Notes: generated by a model from the letters alone, not told the origin. 6,784 nt of DNA from Candidatus Aquidulcis sp. (GCA_020723365.1 DYJB01000146.1:1-6784), one strand, 5' to 3'. Shown: positions 1 to 6,485, counted from the first letter of the stretch. Numbers and translations: made by a program.

Positions 1-1135
1 ACCCGTGCCGGCGGGGTACGCGAGCCGTGATGCCGCACACCACCTCGTAGGTGATCGTTCCCCAGGCTCGCGCAAGATCCTCAGCCCGCAGGCGTTCGGC
101 CGCCTGTTCTCCGATCAAGACAGCCTCATCGCCGGCCCGCGCCTCCGGCACGCTGTCCAGCTGCACCAGCACCTGGTCCATACACACCCGTCCGACGACG
201 GGGACGCGCTTCCCGCCAACCAGGGCAAGGTTTCCAGGCGAGCGCCGGAAGCCATCGCCGTAGCCTACGGCGAGCGTGCCAATGCGCTCGTTGCCTGAAG
301 TGGTGTAGGCATGGCCATACGAGAGGCCGCGCCCCGCAGGCAGCGTCTTGACTTGAGTCAAGATCGCCCGCCAGGAGAGGGCCGGATGCAGGTCGTTCGG
401 GAGGGGACAGGTGGGCGACGGCTCGAGACCATACAGGGCGATTCCGACGCGGACCAGGTCGAAGCGCGAGGTCGGGCGCGTGAGGGTGGCGGCCGAATTG
501 GCGGCATGGACCAGACCTGGCCGAAGGCCGCCGGCGGCCAGGGCGGCCGCCACCTCGCGCAACCGTCGTTCCTGGTCGGCCGTCACGTGCGAGGCCGGGT
601 CGTCGGCACAGGCATAGTGCGTGAAGAGGCCTTCCTGGGTCACGCTTTCGGTGGCGGCGATGGCGCGCGAGAACTCCACGATCTCTTCCGGCGGCAGGCC
701 CAGGCGCGACATGCCGGTGTCGACCTTGAGGTGAAGCCGCGCCCGGCGTCCCAGCGTGCGGGCCGCAGCGGCAATTTCGGTCACCTGATCGGGACTCCAG
801 ACGGTCAGCGAAACGCCTGCCGCGATCAGCTCGGGGAGCGTCTGGGAAGGCGCCCAGCCCAACAGCAGGATCGGACAGCCGACGCCCCCGCGGCGGAGCT
901 CCACGGCTTCGTCGGGTCGGGCAACGCCGCACCAGGCGGCGCCCCCGCGCAGCGCAGCCCCGGCCACCGCAACAGCGCCGTGGCCGTACCCATTCGCCTT
1001 GACTACTGCCATGAGCGGCACGGTCGCCAGACGAGACAGGAGGCGGGCATTGTGCTCGATGTGGGCAAGGTCGACGTCGACCCAGGTCGCCGGTCGGGAA
1101 ATGCGGGCGGGAACGCCAACGGTCGAGGGGGTCAA
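1..1135 (-). CDS. alr: Alanine racemase (C-terminal end cut by window edge)
   Basis: This is a PLP-dependent cytoplasmic enzyme that interconverts L- and D-alanine and supplies D-Ala for peptidoglycan. I translated the reverse strand by hand; 378 codons are in the window. Visible motifs are the PLP-lysine motif AVVKANGYGHG (Lys46), the KVDTGMSRLG segment whose lysine (about 137) matches the carboxylated lysine of characterised racemases, and GLSYGHAYTT with the second catalytic base Tyr273. VGRVCMDQ lies in the C-terminal beta domain, and the near-terminal signature YEVVCGITARVPR ends about five residues before the edge, so only a few residues should be missing. An in-frame TAG at 1171-1169 bounds the ORF. 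The first usable start is TTG at 1135, with GAGG (1148-1145) nine bases upstream; the next ATG would remove the N-terminal strand and cut close to Lys46. The gene is divergent from the SLC13 permease gene. The family call is firm; the TTG start is likely. Confidence 0.95.
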   Translation of the reverse strand, partial: MTPSTVGVPARISRPATWVDVDLAHIEHNARLLSRLATVPLMAVVKANGYGHGAVAVAGAALRGGAAWCGVARPDEAVELRRGGVGCPILLLGWAPSQTLPELIAAGVSLTVWSPDQVTEIAAAARTLGRRARLHLKVDTGMSRLGLPPEEIVEFSRAIAATESVTQEGLFTHYACADDPASHVTADQERRLREVAAALAAGGLRPGLVHAANSAATLTRPTSRFDLVRVGIALYGLEPSPTCPLPNDLHPALSWRAILTQVKTLPAGRGLSYGHAYTTSGNERIGTLAVGYGDGFRRSPGNLALVGGKRVPVVGRVCMDQVLVQLDSVPEARAGDEAVLIGEQAAERLRAEDLARAWGTITYEVVCGITARVPRRHG

Positions 1136-1144
1136 GCGGCCGGT

Positions 1145-1148
1145 CCTC
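1145..1148 (-). promoter_or_regulatory. Ribosome binding site of alr, supports TTG start
   Basis: The reverse strand reads GAGGA here, 8-9 bases before the TTG at 1135. No ATG or GTG occurs in frame between the upstream stop (TAG, 1171-1169) and this TTG, so this site decides the start. Confidence 0.6.
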
Positions 1149-1183
1149 GGGTGGAGGGTCGGCCGATTCTAGCACGCGGACGG

Positions 1184-1189
1184 ACTATA
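1184..1189 (-). promoter_or_regulatory. Candidate -10 box for alr
   Basis: The reverse strand reads TATAGT at 1189-1184, one mismatch from the -10 consensus. It would start transcription near 1177 and give alr a leader of about 40 bases containing its GAGG site. A second candidate, TAGAAT at 1171-1166, would start near 1159. Neither has a convincing -35 hexamer, so the choice is open. Confidence 0.4.
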
Positions 1190-1191
1190 AT
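1186..1191 (+). promoter_or_regulatory. -10 box of the SLC13-tgt-uppP cluster, near-leaderless
   Basis: This is a perfect TATAAT in otherwise very GC-rich DNA, nine bases before the ATG at 1201. Transcription normally starts about seven bases after a -10 box, so the mRNA should begin at or within a few bases of the start codon. No Shine-Dalgarno sequence lies before that ATG, which agrees with a leaderless message. No good -35 is visible: the hexamer at a 17-bp spacing is CCGATT. The box overlaps the candidate alr -10 on the other strand. Confidence 0.6.
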
Positions 1192-1200
1192 GCACGCGCT

Positions 1201-3000
1201 ATGCCGCCCTCGGCGTTGTTCTTGCTGGCAGTCATCCTCCTGGCCGCCATTCTGCTCCTCGCCACACGCGTCCGCCCGGACTTGATCGCGCTGCTGACGC
1301 TTGTGGCGCTGGCCCTCTCCGGCCTGGTGACGCCGGCGGAGGCCTTCGCCGGCTTCAGCAGTTCGGCCGTCATCACCATCCTCTCGATCTTCATCATCTC
1401 CGAGGCGATGCAGCAAACCGGGCTGACGCTGGCCGTCGGCCGGCGGCTGCTGCGCTTCAGCGGAGGAGGCGAGCGCCGGGCGATCCTGTTCACCACGCTG
1501 GCGGCGGCGCTGCTTTCCATGTTCATGAACAACCTGGCGGCGGCCGGCGTTCTGTTGCCCGCCGTCATCAGCCTCTCGCGTCAAACCCAGATCCCCCCCT
1601 CCCGCCTGCTGATGCCCTTGGCTTTCGGCACCATCCTGGGCGGGATGGCAACCCTGCTGACGACGGCCAACATCATCGTCAGCGGAACGCTGCGCGCCGC
1701 CGGCCTGGAGCCGTTCAACCTGCTGTCCTTCCTGCCCATCGGCCTCCCGGTCGTGTTCGTCGGCACCGCCTTGCTGGCGCTCACCGGCAAGCGGCTGCTG
1801 CCTTCACGCCACCCCGCCGGTCAGAGCGCCCGCGCCGTCCGTCTGCGCGCCGAGCTGACCTCGCTGTACGGAATCCAGCAGACGGTCTGCGAGCTGAGCG
1901 TGCTGCGCGGCTCAGCCCTGGCGGACCTCTCGCTGCGGGAGGGGGCCTGGGGTCAACGGCTCGGGCTCACCGTCGTCGGGCTGATCCGCAACGGGCATGT
2001 GTCCATCTCGCCATCGGCGGATGACCTGGTCCAGGAGGGCGACGCGGTCCTGGTGCAGGGCACGCCGCGAGAGAGCGACCTTCTGAACTATGGCCTGCGC
2101 GTGGTGCCGGACGCCGACACGATCCTTGACATCGCCTCGCCCGAAGCCGATCTGGGCGAGGTGGTCCTCTCGCCCCATTCGAGCTCTGCCGGCAAGACGC
2201 TGCGCCAGCTGCGCTTCCGCGAGAAATACGGCCTGAACGTGCTGGCGCTCTGGCGCCGCAACAAGCCCGTCGCGCACGGTGTATCCGAGGTGCGGCTGGA
2301 GGCCGGCGACGCCCTGCTGGTGCAGGGCCCGGCGGCGAACTTCGGGCTGCTGCGCGACGATCGCGATTTCCTGGTGCTGGAGCAGGATCCGGACGCGGTC
2401 CTGCGACCGCGCAAGGCGCGCCTGGCGGCGGGCATCACGCTGGTCACGCTGATCGTGGCGGCCATGGCCTGGCTGCCCGTGCCCGTGGCGGGGATGACCG
2501 GGGCCACGCTGCTTCTGCTGACGGGCTGCGTGTCGATGGACGACGGGTACCGGGCTATTGAATGGAAGGCCATCTTCCTGATCGCCGGGATGTGGCCTCT
2601 GGGGACGGCCCTGGCCACGACCGGCCTGGCCGATAGCGCCGCCACCTCCGTAGTCGCCGTGAGCGACGGGTTCCCCCCATTGGCGCTGGCGACCGTCCTG
2701 CTGTTCGCCAGCGGGCTACTGAGTCAGGTGATTGGCGGGCAGGTGGCAGTGCCTATCCTACTGGCGCCTATCGCGCTGGCTCTCGGCGCGGCCACCGGCG
2801 CCGATGCGCGCGGCCTGGCGATGGCGGTGGCGCTGGGCTCATCCCTCGGTTTCCTGACGCCCATCGGCCATCCGGTCAATACGCTGGTCATGGGCCCGGG
2901 CGGCTACACCACCCGCGACTACCTGCGCGTCGGGGGCCTGCTGCTGATCGCCATCCTGCCCGTGATCCTGCTCGGGCTGCACTTCGCCTGGAACCTGTGA
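1201..3000 (+). CDS. SLC13-family permease with two TrkA-C domains
   Basis: This 599-residue inner-membrane transporter belongs to the DASS/SLC13 group (ion transporter superfamily), whose members carry sulfate, phosphate or dicarboxylates with Na+ or H+. Hydrophobic helices occupy about residues 1-200, including the re-entrant hairpin FMNNLAAAGVLLPAV (about 108-122). Two soluble TrkA-C/RCK_C domains follow (about 215-300 and 315-395), each ending in a GDA.LVQG motif (280-287 and 369-376). A second membrane block spans about 405-599 and contains the family signature FLTPIGHPVN plus GPGGYTTRDYLRVGG (551-580). RCK_C domains usually bind small ligands and gate transport, so regulation by a cytosolic ligand is inferred. 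The substrate cannot be read from the sequence. The second hairpin has VIGGQVAV (510-517) where relatives usually carry SNN-type residues. ATG 1201 is preferred because of the adjacent TATAAT and the hydrophobic first helix. The tgt gene follows after 3 bp. Confidence 0.92.
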   Translation: MPPSALFLLAVILLAAILLLATRVRPDLIALLTLVALALSGLVTPAEAFAGFSSSAVITILSIFIISEAMQQTGLTLAVGRRLLRFSGGGERRAILFTTLAAALLSMFMNNLAAAGVLLPAVISLSRQTQIPPSRLLMPLAFGTILGGMATLLTTANIIVSGTLRAAGLEPFNLLSFLPIGLPVVFVGTALLALTGKRLLPSRHPAGQSARAVRLRAELTSLYGIQQTVCELSVLRGSALADLSLREGAWGQRLGLTVVGLIRNGHVSISPSADDLVQEGDAVLVQGTPRESDLLNYGLRVVPDADTILDIASPEADLGEVVLSPHSSSAGKTLRQLRFREKYGLNVLALWRRNKPVAHGVSEVRLEAGDALLVQGPAANFGLLRDDRDFLVLEQDPDAVLRPRKARLAAGITLVTLIVAAMAWLPVPVAGMTGATLLLLTGCVSMDDGYRAIEWKAIFLIAGMWPLGTALATTGLADSAATSVVAVSDGFPPLALATVLLFASGLLSQVIGGQVAVPILLAPIALALGAATGADARGLAMAVALGSSLGFLTPIGHPVNTLVMGPGGYTTRDYLRVGGLLLIAILPVILLGLHFAWNL

Positions 3001-3003
3001 CGG

Positions 3004-4122
3004 ATGCCCCCCTTCTCGTTTGAACTGACGGCCCGATGCCAGCGCGGCCGGGCGGGAGTCCTGCACACCCCGCACGGCGACCTGCCAACGCCGGTGTTCG
3101 CCCCCGTCGGCACCCAGGCCACGGTCAAGGCCGTGACCCCGCAGCAGCTGCGTGAACTCGGCGCAAGCCTCGTCCTGGCCAACACCTACCATCTCTTCCT
3201 CAGACCCGGCTCGAAGCGAGTGGCCGAACGCGGCGGGCTGCACGCATTCATGGCCTGGGAGCGACCGATCCTGACGGACTCGGGCGGCTTCCAGGTCTTC
3301 TCTCTGGCCGACCGACGCTCGGTCGACGCCGACGGGGTCACCTTCCACTCCCACCTCGACGGCTCCCTGCACCGCTTCACGCCGGAGTCGGTCATCGGCG
3401 TCGAGGAGGACCTGGGCGCCGACATCATCATGGTGCTGGACGAATGCGCCGAGCCGCATGACCGCGCCTACAACGAGCTGGCTCTGCAGCGGACGCACGC
3501 CTGGGCGGAACGCAGCCTGCGGGCACGTACGCGCGACGACCAGGCACTGTTCGGGATTGTTCAGGGCGGGGTCTTTGCCGACCTGCGGGCGCGCTCAGCG
3601 GAGTTCATCGCCGCGTTGGGCTTCCCGGGTATCGCCATCGGCGGGCTGTCGGTGGGCGAGTCGAAGGCCGAGATGCTGGCGATGCTGGAGGTCGTTGATC
3701 CCCTGCTGCCGGATGACCGGCCGCGCTACCTGATGGGCGTCGGCTCGCCCGAAGACCTGGTGGAAGGCGTGGTGCGCGGCATTGACCTCTTCGACTGCGT
3801 GCTGCCGACGCGCATGGCGCGCAACCACTCCGCGCTGACGCGGCGCGGCCGCCTCAACCTGCGCAACGCCGCCTTCGCCGAGGATGAGCGCCCCATCGAC
3901 CCCGGCTGCGACTGCTACACCTGCCGCACCTTCACCCGCGCCTATCTGCGCCACCTGATCGTGGCCGGGGAAATGCTCTCCGCCACGCTGCTCTCGATCC
4001 ACAATCTGCGCTGTCTGGTATCGTTGGCGCACGATCTGCGCGCCGCCGTGCAGGAGGGCACGCTGGACGGCTTCGCGGCCGCGTTCCGCGCCGGCTACAA
4101 CAAACACCGGATGGAGGGCTGA
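3004..4122 (+). CDS. tgt: tRNA-guanine(34) transglycosylase
   Basis: This cytoplasmic enzyme exchanges guanine 34 in the anticodon of GUN-decoding tRNAs (Asp, Asn, His, Tyr) for the queuosine precursor preQ1. Its 372 residues match the normal bacterial length. Visible features are TDSGGFQVFS (91-100, catalytic Asp92), MVLDECAEP (143-151, base recognition through Asp146), GIVQGG (184-189), IGGLSVGE (212-219), and FDCVLPTRMARN (263-274, nucleophile Asp264). The zinc site is complete: Cys302, Cys304, Cys307 and His333. Val217 is the valine typical of bacterial preQ1-using enzymes, where eukaryotic queuine enzymes have glycine. The N-terminus aligns with family members from FELTARC onward, so ATG 3004 fits, although its Shine-Dalgarno is weak and translation may depend on coupling to the permease gene ending three bases earlier. 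No queuosine synthesis genes (queA, queC-F) are in the window. Confidence 0.97.
   Translation: MPPFSFELTARCQRGRAGVLHTPHGDLPTPVFAPVGTQATVKAVTPQQLRELGASLVLANTYHLFLRPGSKRVAERGGLHAFMAWERPILTDSGGFQVFSLADRRSVDADGVTFHSHLDGSLHRFTPESVIGVEEDLGADIIMVLDECAEPHDRAYNELALQRTHAWAERSLRARTRDDQALFGIVQGGVFADLRARSAEFIAALGFPGIAIGGLSVGESKAEMLAMLEVVDPLLPDDRPRYLMGVGSPEDLVEGVVRGIDLFDCVLPTRMARNHSALTRRGRLNLRNAAFAEDERPIDPGCDCYTCRTFTRAYLRHLIVAGEMLSATLLSIHNLRCLVSLAHDLRAAVQEGTLDGFAAAFRAGYNKHRMEG
4113..4118 (+). promoter_or_regulatory. Ribosome binding site of uppP inside tgt
   Basis: GGAGGG lies within the last codons of tgt, seven bases before the GTG at 4126. It is the strongest Shine-Dalgarno in the rightward cluster and supports the GTG start. 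Confidence 0.75.
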
Positions 4123-4125
4123 GCG

Positions 4126-4950
4126 GTGAGCTGGTTCCAGGCGCTGGTGCTGGGCATCGTCCAGGGGCTGACGGAGTTCCTGCCCGTCTCCTCATCGGCC
4201 CATCTGGTGCTCGTGCCCTGGGCGCTGGGCTGGGACGTGGACCCCGAGGCGGCCTTCGTCTTCGACGTGCTTGTCCAACTGGGTACGCTGGTGGCCGTCG
4301 TGATCTACTTCTGGACCGACCTGATGCAGATGCTGCGCTCGACTCTCCGCGCCGCTATCGCACGCCGCAGGACGGGCGACGCCCATCTGCGCCTGACGTG
4401 GCTGGTTGTCCTGGGGACGATCCCGGCCGTGGCAGCCGGGTTGCTGCTCAAGCCGGTGGTGGAAGCGGCTTTCGGAAGCCCAACGGCCGTGTCGGTCTTC
4501 CTGCTGGTGACGGCCGGGCTGCTTCTCGGTGCCGAGAGGTTCGGGCGGCCTGCGGCGCCGCTCGAGTCGGCGACCTGGATCGACGCCCTGTGGGTCGGCC
4601 TGGCGCAGGCGCTCTCGATCTTCCCGGGCATCTCGCGCTCGGGCTCGACCATCGCCGCCGGGCTCACCCGCGGGCTGCAGCGGACGGCGGCCGCGCGCTT
4701 CTCCTTCCTGCTCTCCATCCCGGTGATGATCGGCGCCGGCCTCGTGGCGGGGCTCGATCTGGCCGCGCTGCCCGGCGCAGCCGCGTATGTTCCCACTGTC
4801 CTGGTGGGCTTCGTGGCGGCGGCCGTGGTTGGCTACCTATCCATCCGCTGGCTCCTGGCTTTCGTCAGCCGGCACTCACTGACCGTCTTCAGCCTCTACT
4901 GCCTGGCAGCCGGCGTGGCGGGGCTGCTTCTCTCATGGCTGCGCGGCTGA
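4126..4950 (+). CDS. uppP: Undecaprenyl-diphosphatase (UppP/BacA)
   Basis: This integral membrane phosphatase converts undecaprenyl diphosphate to the monophosphate, recycling the lipid carrier for peptidoglycan and other wall polymers. Overproduction of the family gives bacitracin resistance. The protein has 274 residues, close to the usual 260-280. Both signature regions are present: GIVQGLTEFLPVSSSAH (10-26, with Glu17, the serine cluster 22-24 and His26) and FPGISRSGSTIAAGLTRG (166-183, with Arg171). About eight hydrophobic segments run through the protein, consistent with the known fold. The first acidic position of the EGLTE-type motif is Gln13, which I recall as common in many phyla. 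The start is GTG, supported by GGAGGG seven bases upstream; tgt ends three bases before it. The stop TGA (4948-4950) overlaps the ATG of the lipoprotein gene, suggesting translational coupling. With alr, this suggests a peptidoglycan-making cell. Confidence 0.96.
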   Translation: MSWFQALVLGIVQGLTEFLPVSSSAHLVLVPWALGWDVDPEAAFVFDVLVQLGTLVAVVIYFWTDLMQMLRSTLRAAIARRRTGDAHLRLTWLVVLGTIPAVAAGLLLKPVVEAAFGSPTAVSVFLLVTAGLLLGAERFGRPAAPLESATWIDALWVGLAQALSIFPGISRSGSTIAAGLTRGLQRTAAARFSFLLSIPVMIGAGLVAGLDLAALPGAAAYVPTVLVGFVAAAVVGYLSIRWLLAFVSRHSLTVFSLYCLAAGVAGLLLSWLRG

Positions 4951-5753
4951 TGGACGCGGTCCGGCAGCAGCTGAGGAGGCGGGCCTTGCGGGTCCCGGCC
5001 GTGCTGCTGGCTGCGTCGCTCTTGGCCGGCTGCGCAACGGCGGAGACACCCCTGCCCACGCCCGGCCCGGTTCCACGCATCGCCGTCACGCCCTGGCACG
5101 CCCCTCAGGTCCTGCAATGGGCCCAGGCCTACAGGGACGGCTTCGGCCCCCTGCCCTTCGATGTGGAGGTGGTGCAGGCCGGGGTTGCACACGAGGGCGT
5201 CCGCGATGGGACCTACGCCCTGGCCATCGGTTCGCTCGATCCGGACAAGGATTGGTTCGCAACGCCACTTGGCGAGGAAGCCCTGGGCGTGGTGACGGGC
5301 TCAGGCACGGGTGTGCGGCAGATTACGCGCGGCCAGCTGTCGGCGCTGCTTGCCGGACGGACGACTAACTGGTCGGCCGTCGGCGGAAGCGACACACCGG
5401 TGCTGCCCGTCGTGCCCCTCCCCGGCGATGACGTGCGCTCCTTCCTGGACGAGGCCTTGATGAAGGGCGGCGCCTTCGCCAGCGCCGCGCGCCTGGTGGC
5501 CACTCCGGATCAGGGCCTGGCGGTGCTGCAGGAGGACGCCGGCGCGCTGCTACTCGTTCCCCTGAGCGCTCTCCCTCCTCACCTGCAGATCGTGCCAATC
5601 GACGGCCTGCGGCCCGCCGCGGCTGGCGGCCCTGCGGACAGCGCCTACCCGCTCATTGCGCCGCGCGTGGCGCTGGCGCTCGAGGAACCGAGCGGGGCGA
5701 TCCGTGATTGGCTGGTGTGGATACAGGGGGAGCAGCTGGCAAGTAGCTACTAG
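4950..5753 (+). CDS. Lipoprotein resembling PstS-type solute-binding protein
   Basis: This predicted exported lipoprotein has 267 residues from ATG 4950. The N-terminus carries basic residues (RRRALR, 9-14), a hydrophobic stretch and the lipobox LLAGC, giving lipidated Cys28, followed by a Pro/Thr-rich linker (31-43). The rest looks like a periplasmic-binding-protein fold of the phosphate-binding (PBP-like) type. The segment ITRGQLSALLAGRTTNWSAV (125-144) followed by GGSDTPVLPVVP is the family's hinge-region signature. In true PstS proteins a GSGTR-type phosphate loop follows; here the equivalent stretch is LPGDDVRSFLDEAL (157-170), so phosphate binding is doubtful. No ABC permease or ATPase gene is nearby. 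The ATG overlaps the uppP stop (TGATG). An in-frame ATG at 4935 would add five residues and has a poorly spaced G-rich stretch upstream. The C-terminus (SSY) is encoded by the start of a 7-bp repeat array. The lipoprotein call is strong; the ligand is unknown. Confidence 0.85.
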   Translation: MDAVRQQLRRRALRVPAVLLAASLLAGCATAETPLPTPGPVPRIAVTPWHAPQVLQWAQAYRDGFGPLPFDVEVVQAGVAHEGVRDGTYALAIGSLDPDKDWFATPLGEEALGVVTGSGTGVRQITRGQLSALLAGRTTNWSAVGGSDTPVLPVVPLPGDDVRSFLDEALMKGGAFASAARLVATPDQGLAVLQEDAGALLLVPLSALPPHLQIVPIDGLRPAAAGGPADSAYPLIAPRVALALEEPSGAIRDWLVWIQGEQLASSY

Positions 5754-5785
5754 CTCCTAGCTGCTCGCTGCTGGCTGCTGGCTGG
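5744..5785 (+). repeat. Degenerate 7-bp tandem repeat, about six units
   Basis: Consecutive heptamers read TAGCTAC, TAGCTCC, TAGCTGC, TCGCTGC, TGGCTGC, TGGCTGG, with CAGTTGC as a possible decayed seventh. Positions 1, 3, 4 and 5 are constant; change is confined to positions 2 and 6, plus the last base of the final unit. The first unit encodes the end of the lipoprotein, and the second supplies its TAG stop (5751-5753). The array fills the first half of the convergent gap between the lipoprotein and the metallo-beta-lactamase genes. GAGCAGCT (5730-5737) and AGCTGCTC (5759-5766) could also pair across a 21-base loop, but there is no T-tract, so I do not call a terminator. Confidence 0.7.
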
Positions 5786-5823
5786 CAGTTGCCCGTGGCT
5801 GAGCCCTGCTCGCATGCTGCAAT

Positions 5824-6471
5824 CTAGCCCGTCAGGAACGGGTTCGTCCTTCGTTCGCGGCCGACCGTCGTCGACGGCCCATGGCCGGGATGCAGCGCCA
5901 CCTCATCGGGCAGCGTCAGGATCTGCTGCCGGATGCTGGCGAGCAGTTCCTCCCAGTCGCCACCGGGCAGGTCGGTGCGCCCCACGCCGCCGTCGAAGAT
6001 GACGTCACCGCAGAAGGCCTGCTTTGCCTCCCGGCAGTAGAAGATGACGTGACCGGGCGAGTGGCCGGGGGCGTGCCGCACCTGGAATTCAAGCTCGCCC
6101 AGGCGGAGCGTCATGCCGGCGCCCAAATCGACGGTGGGCTCGGGGCCCGGATCGAAGCTCGAGATCCCGAACCAGCCGGCACCCCCGTGAACGCGCCATA
6201 GCGGCTGATCGAGCGGATGCAGCGCCACCTTCGGCGGCGGATCGAGACGATCGCACACACCACCCGCGCCGCCGAAATGGTCGAAGTGGGCATGGGTCAG
6301 CCAGACATCGGTGATGCGCCAGCCGTGGCGGGCGGCCTCGTCGGCGATGCGCCCTCCCTCCCAGGCGGGATCGATCACGGCCGCCACGCCGCTGGTTGCA
6401 TCCGCCACCAGGTAGGAGTTGGTTTGCACCGGGCCAAGGACGAGCGGGACCACCGAAAGCAGCGAAGGCAT
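5824..6471 (-). CDS. Metallo-beta-lactamase-fold hydrolase, glyoxalase II-like
   Basis: This soluble hydrolase has 215 residues and a probable two-metal active site. All expected ligands are visible: THAHFDH (59-65), His137 in APGHSPGH, Asp156 in FCGDVIF, and His197 in HPGHGP. GGVGRTDLPGGDWEEL (161-176) is typical of the short glyoxalase II-like/YcbL branch, which lacks the C-terminal glutathione-binding domain of true GloB. A thioester hydrolase or a related detoxification role is therefore possible, but the substrate is not determined. There is no signal peptide. I chose ATG 6471, eight bases after GAGGAG (6485-6480); the GTG directly before it at 6474 leaves only five bases. The gene lies 12 bp downstream of the membrane-protein fragment and is probably co-transcribed with it. 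It converges on the lipoprotein gene, leaving a 70-bp gap. Confidence 0.92.
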   Translation of the reverse strand: MPSLLSVVPLVLGPVQTNSYLVADATSGVAAVIDPAWEGGRIADEAARHGWRITDVWLTHAHFDHFGGAGGVCDRLDPPPKVALHPLDQPLWRVHGGAGWFGISSFDPGPEPTVDLGAGMTLRLGELEFQVRHAPGHSPGHVIFYCREAKQAFCGDVIFDGGVGRTDLPGGDWEELLASIRQQILTLPDEVALHPGHGPSTTVGRERRTNPFLTG

Positions 6472-6479
6472 CACGCCAA

Positions 6480-6485
6480 CTCCTC
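6480..6485 (-). promoter_or_regulatory. Ribosome binding site fused to upstream stop codon
   Basis: On the reverse strand, TGAGGAG (6486-6480) holds both the TGA stop of the upstream membrane-protein gene and the GAGGAG ribosome site of the hydrolase. A ribosome ending the first gene sits directly on the initiation site of the next, which suggests translational coupling. The spacing also favours ATG 6471 over GTG 6474. Confidence 0.7.

Noticed and set aside
126..1175. Long - strand open frame of 349 codons in another frame over alr
   Set aside because: It shares the strand with alr but is out of frame with it, and the Arg/Pro/Gly-rich product has no domain-like pattern.
311..1285. Long + strand open frame of 324 codons across the left end
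   Set aside because: It is antisense to alr, whose conserved motifs are unmistakable. The translation is low-complexity, Arg/Gly-rich and matches no family; such shadow frames are common at this GC content.
4160..4205. Gln13 in place of Glu in the first UppP motif as a lost catalytic residue
   Set aside because: I recall the QGLTEFLPVSSSAH form as widespread among UppP proteins, and Glu17, His26 and Arg171 are all present.
4398..4934. Upstream extension of the lipoprotein frame into uppP
   Set aside because: The extension overlaps uppP in another frame and reads as Gly/Arg/Ala-rich noise. Recognisable protein begins with the signal peptide after 4935-4950.
5730..5766. Inverted repeat GAGCAGCT/AGCTGCTC as a terminator of the rightward cluster
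   Set aside because: The 21-base loop, the absence of a T-tract and the overlap with the AGCT-rich heptamer array make the pairing likely to be a by-product of the repeat.
5828..5842. Hairpin CCCGT-cagga-ACGGG as a terminator of the hydrolase gene
   Set aside because: The stem is only five base pairs, lies within the last codons of the gene and is not followed by a T-tract on either strand.
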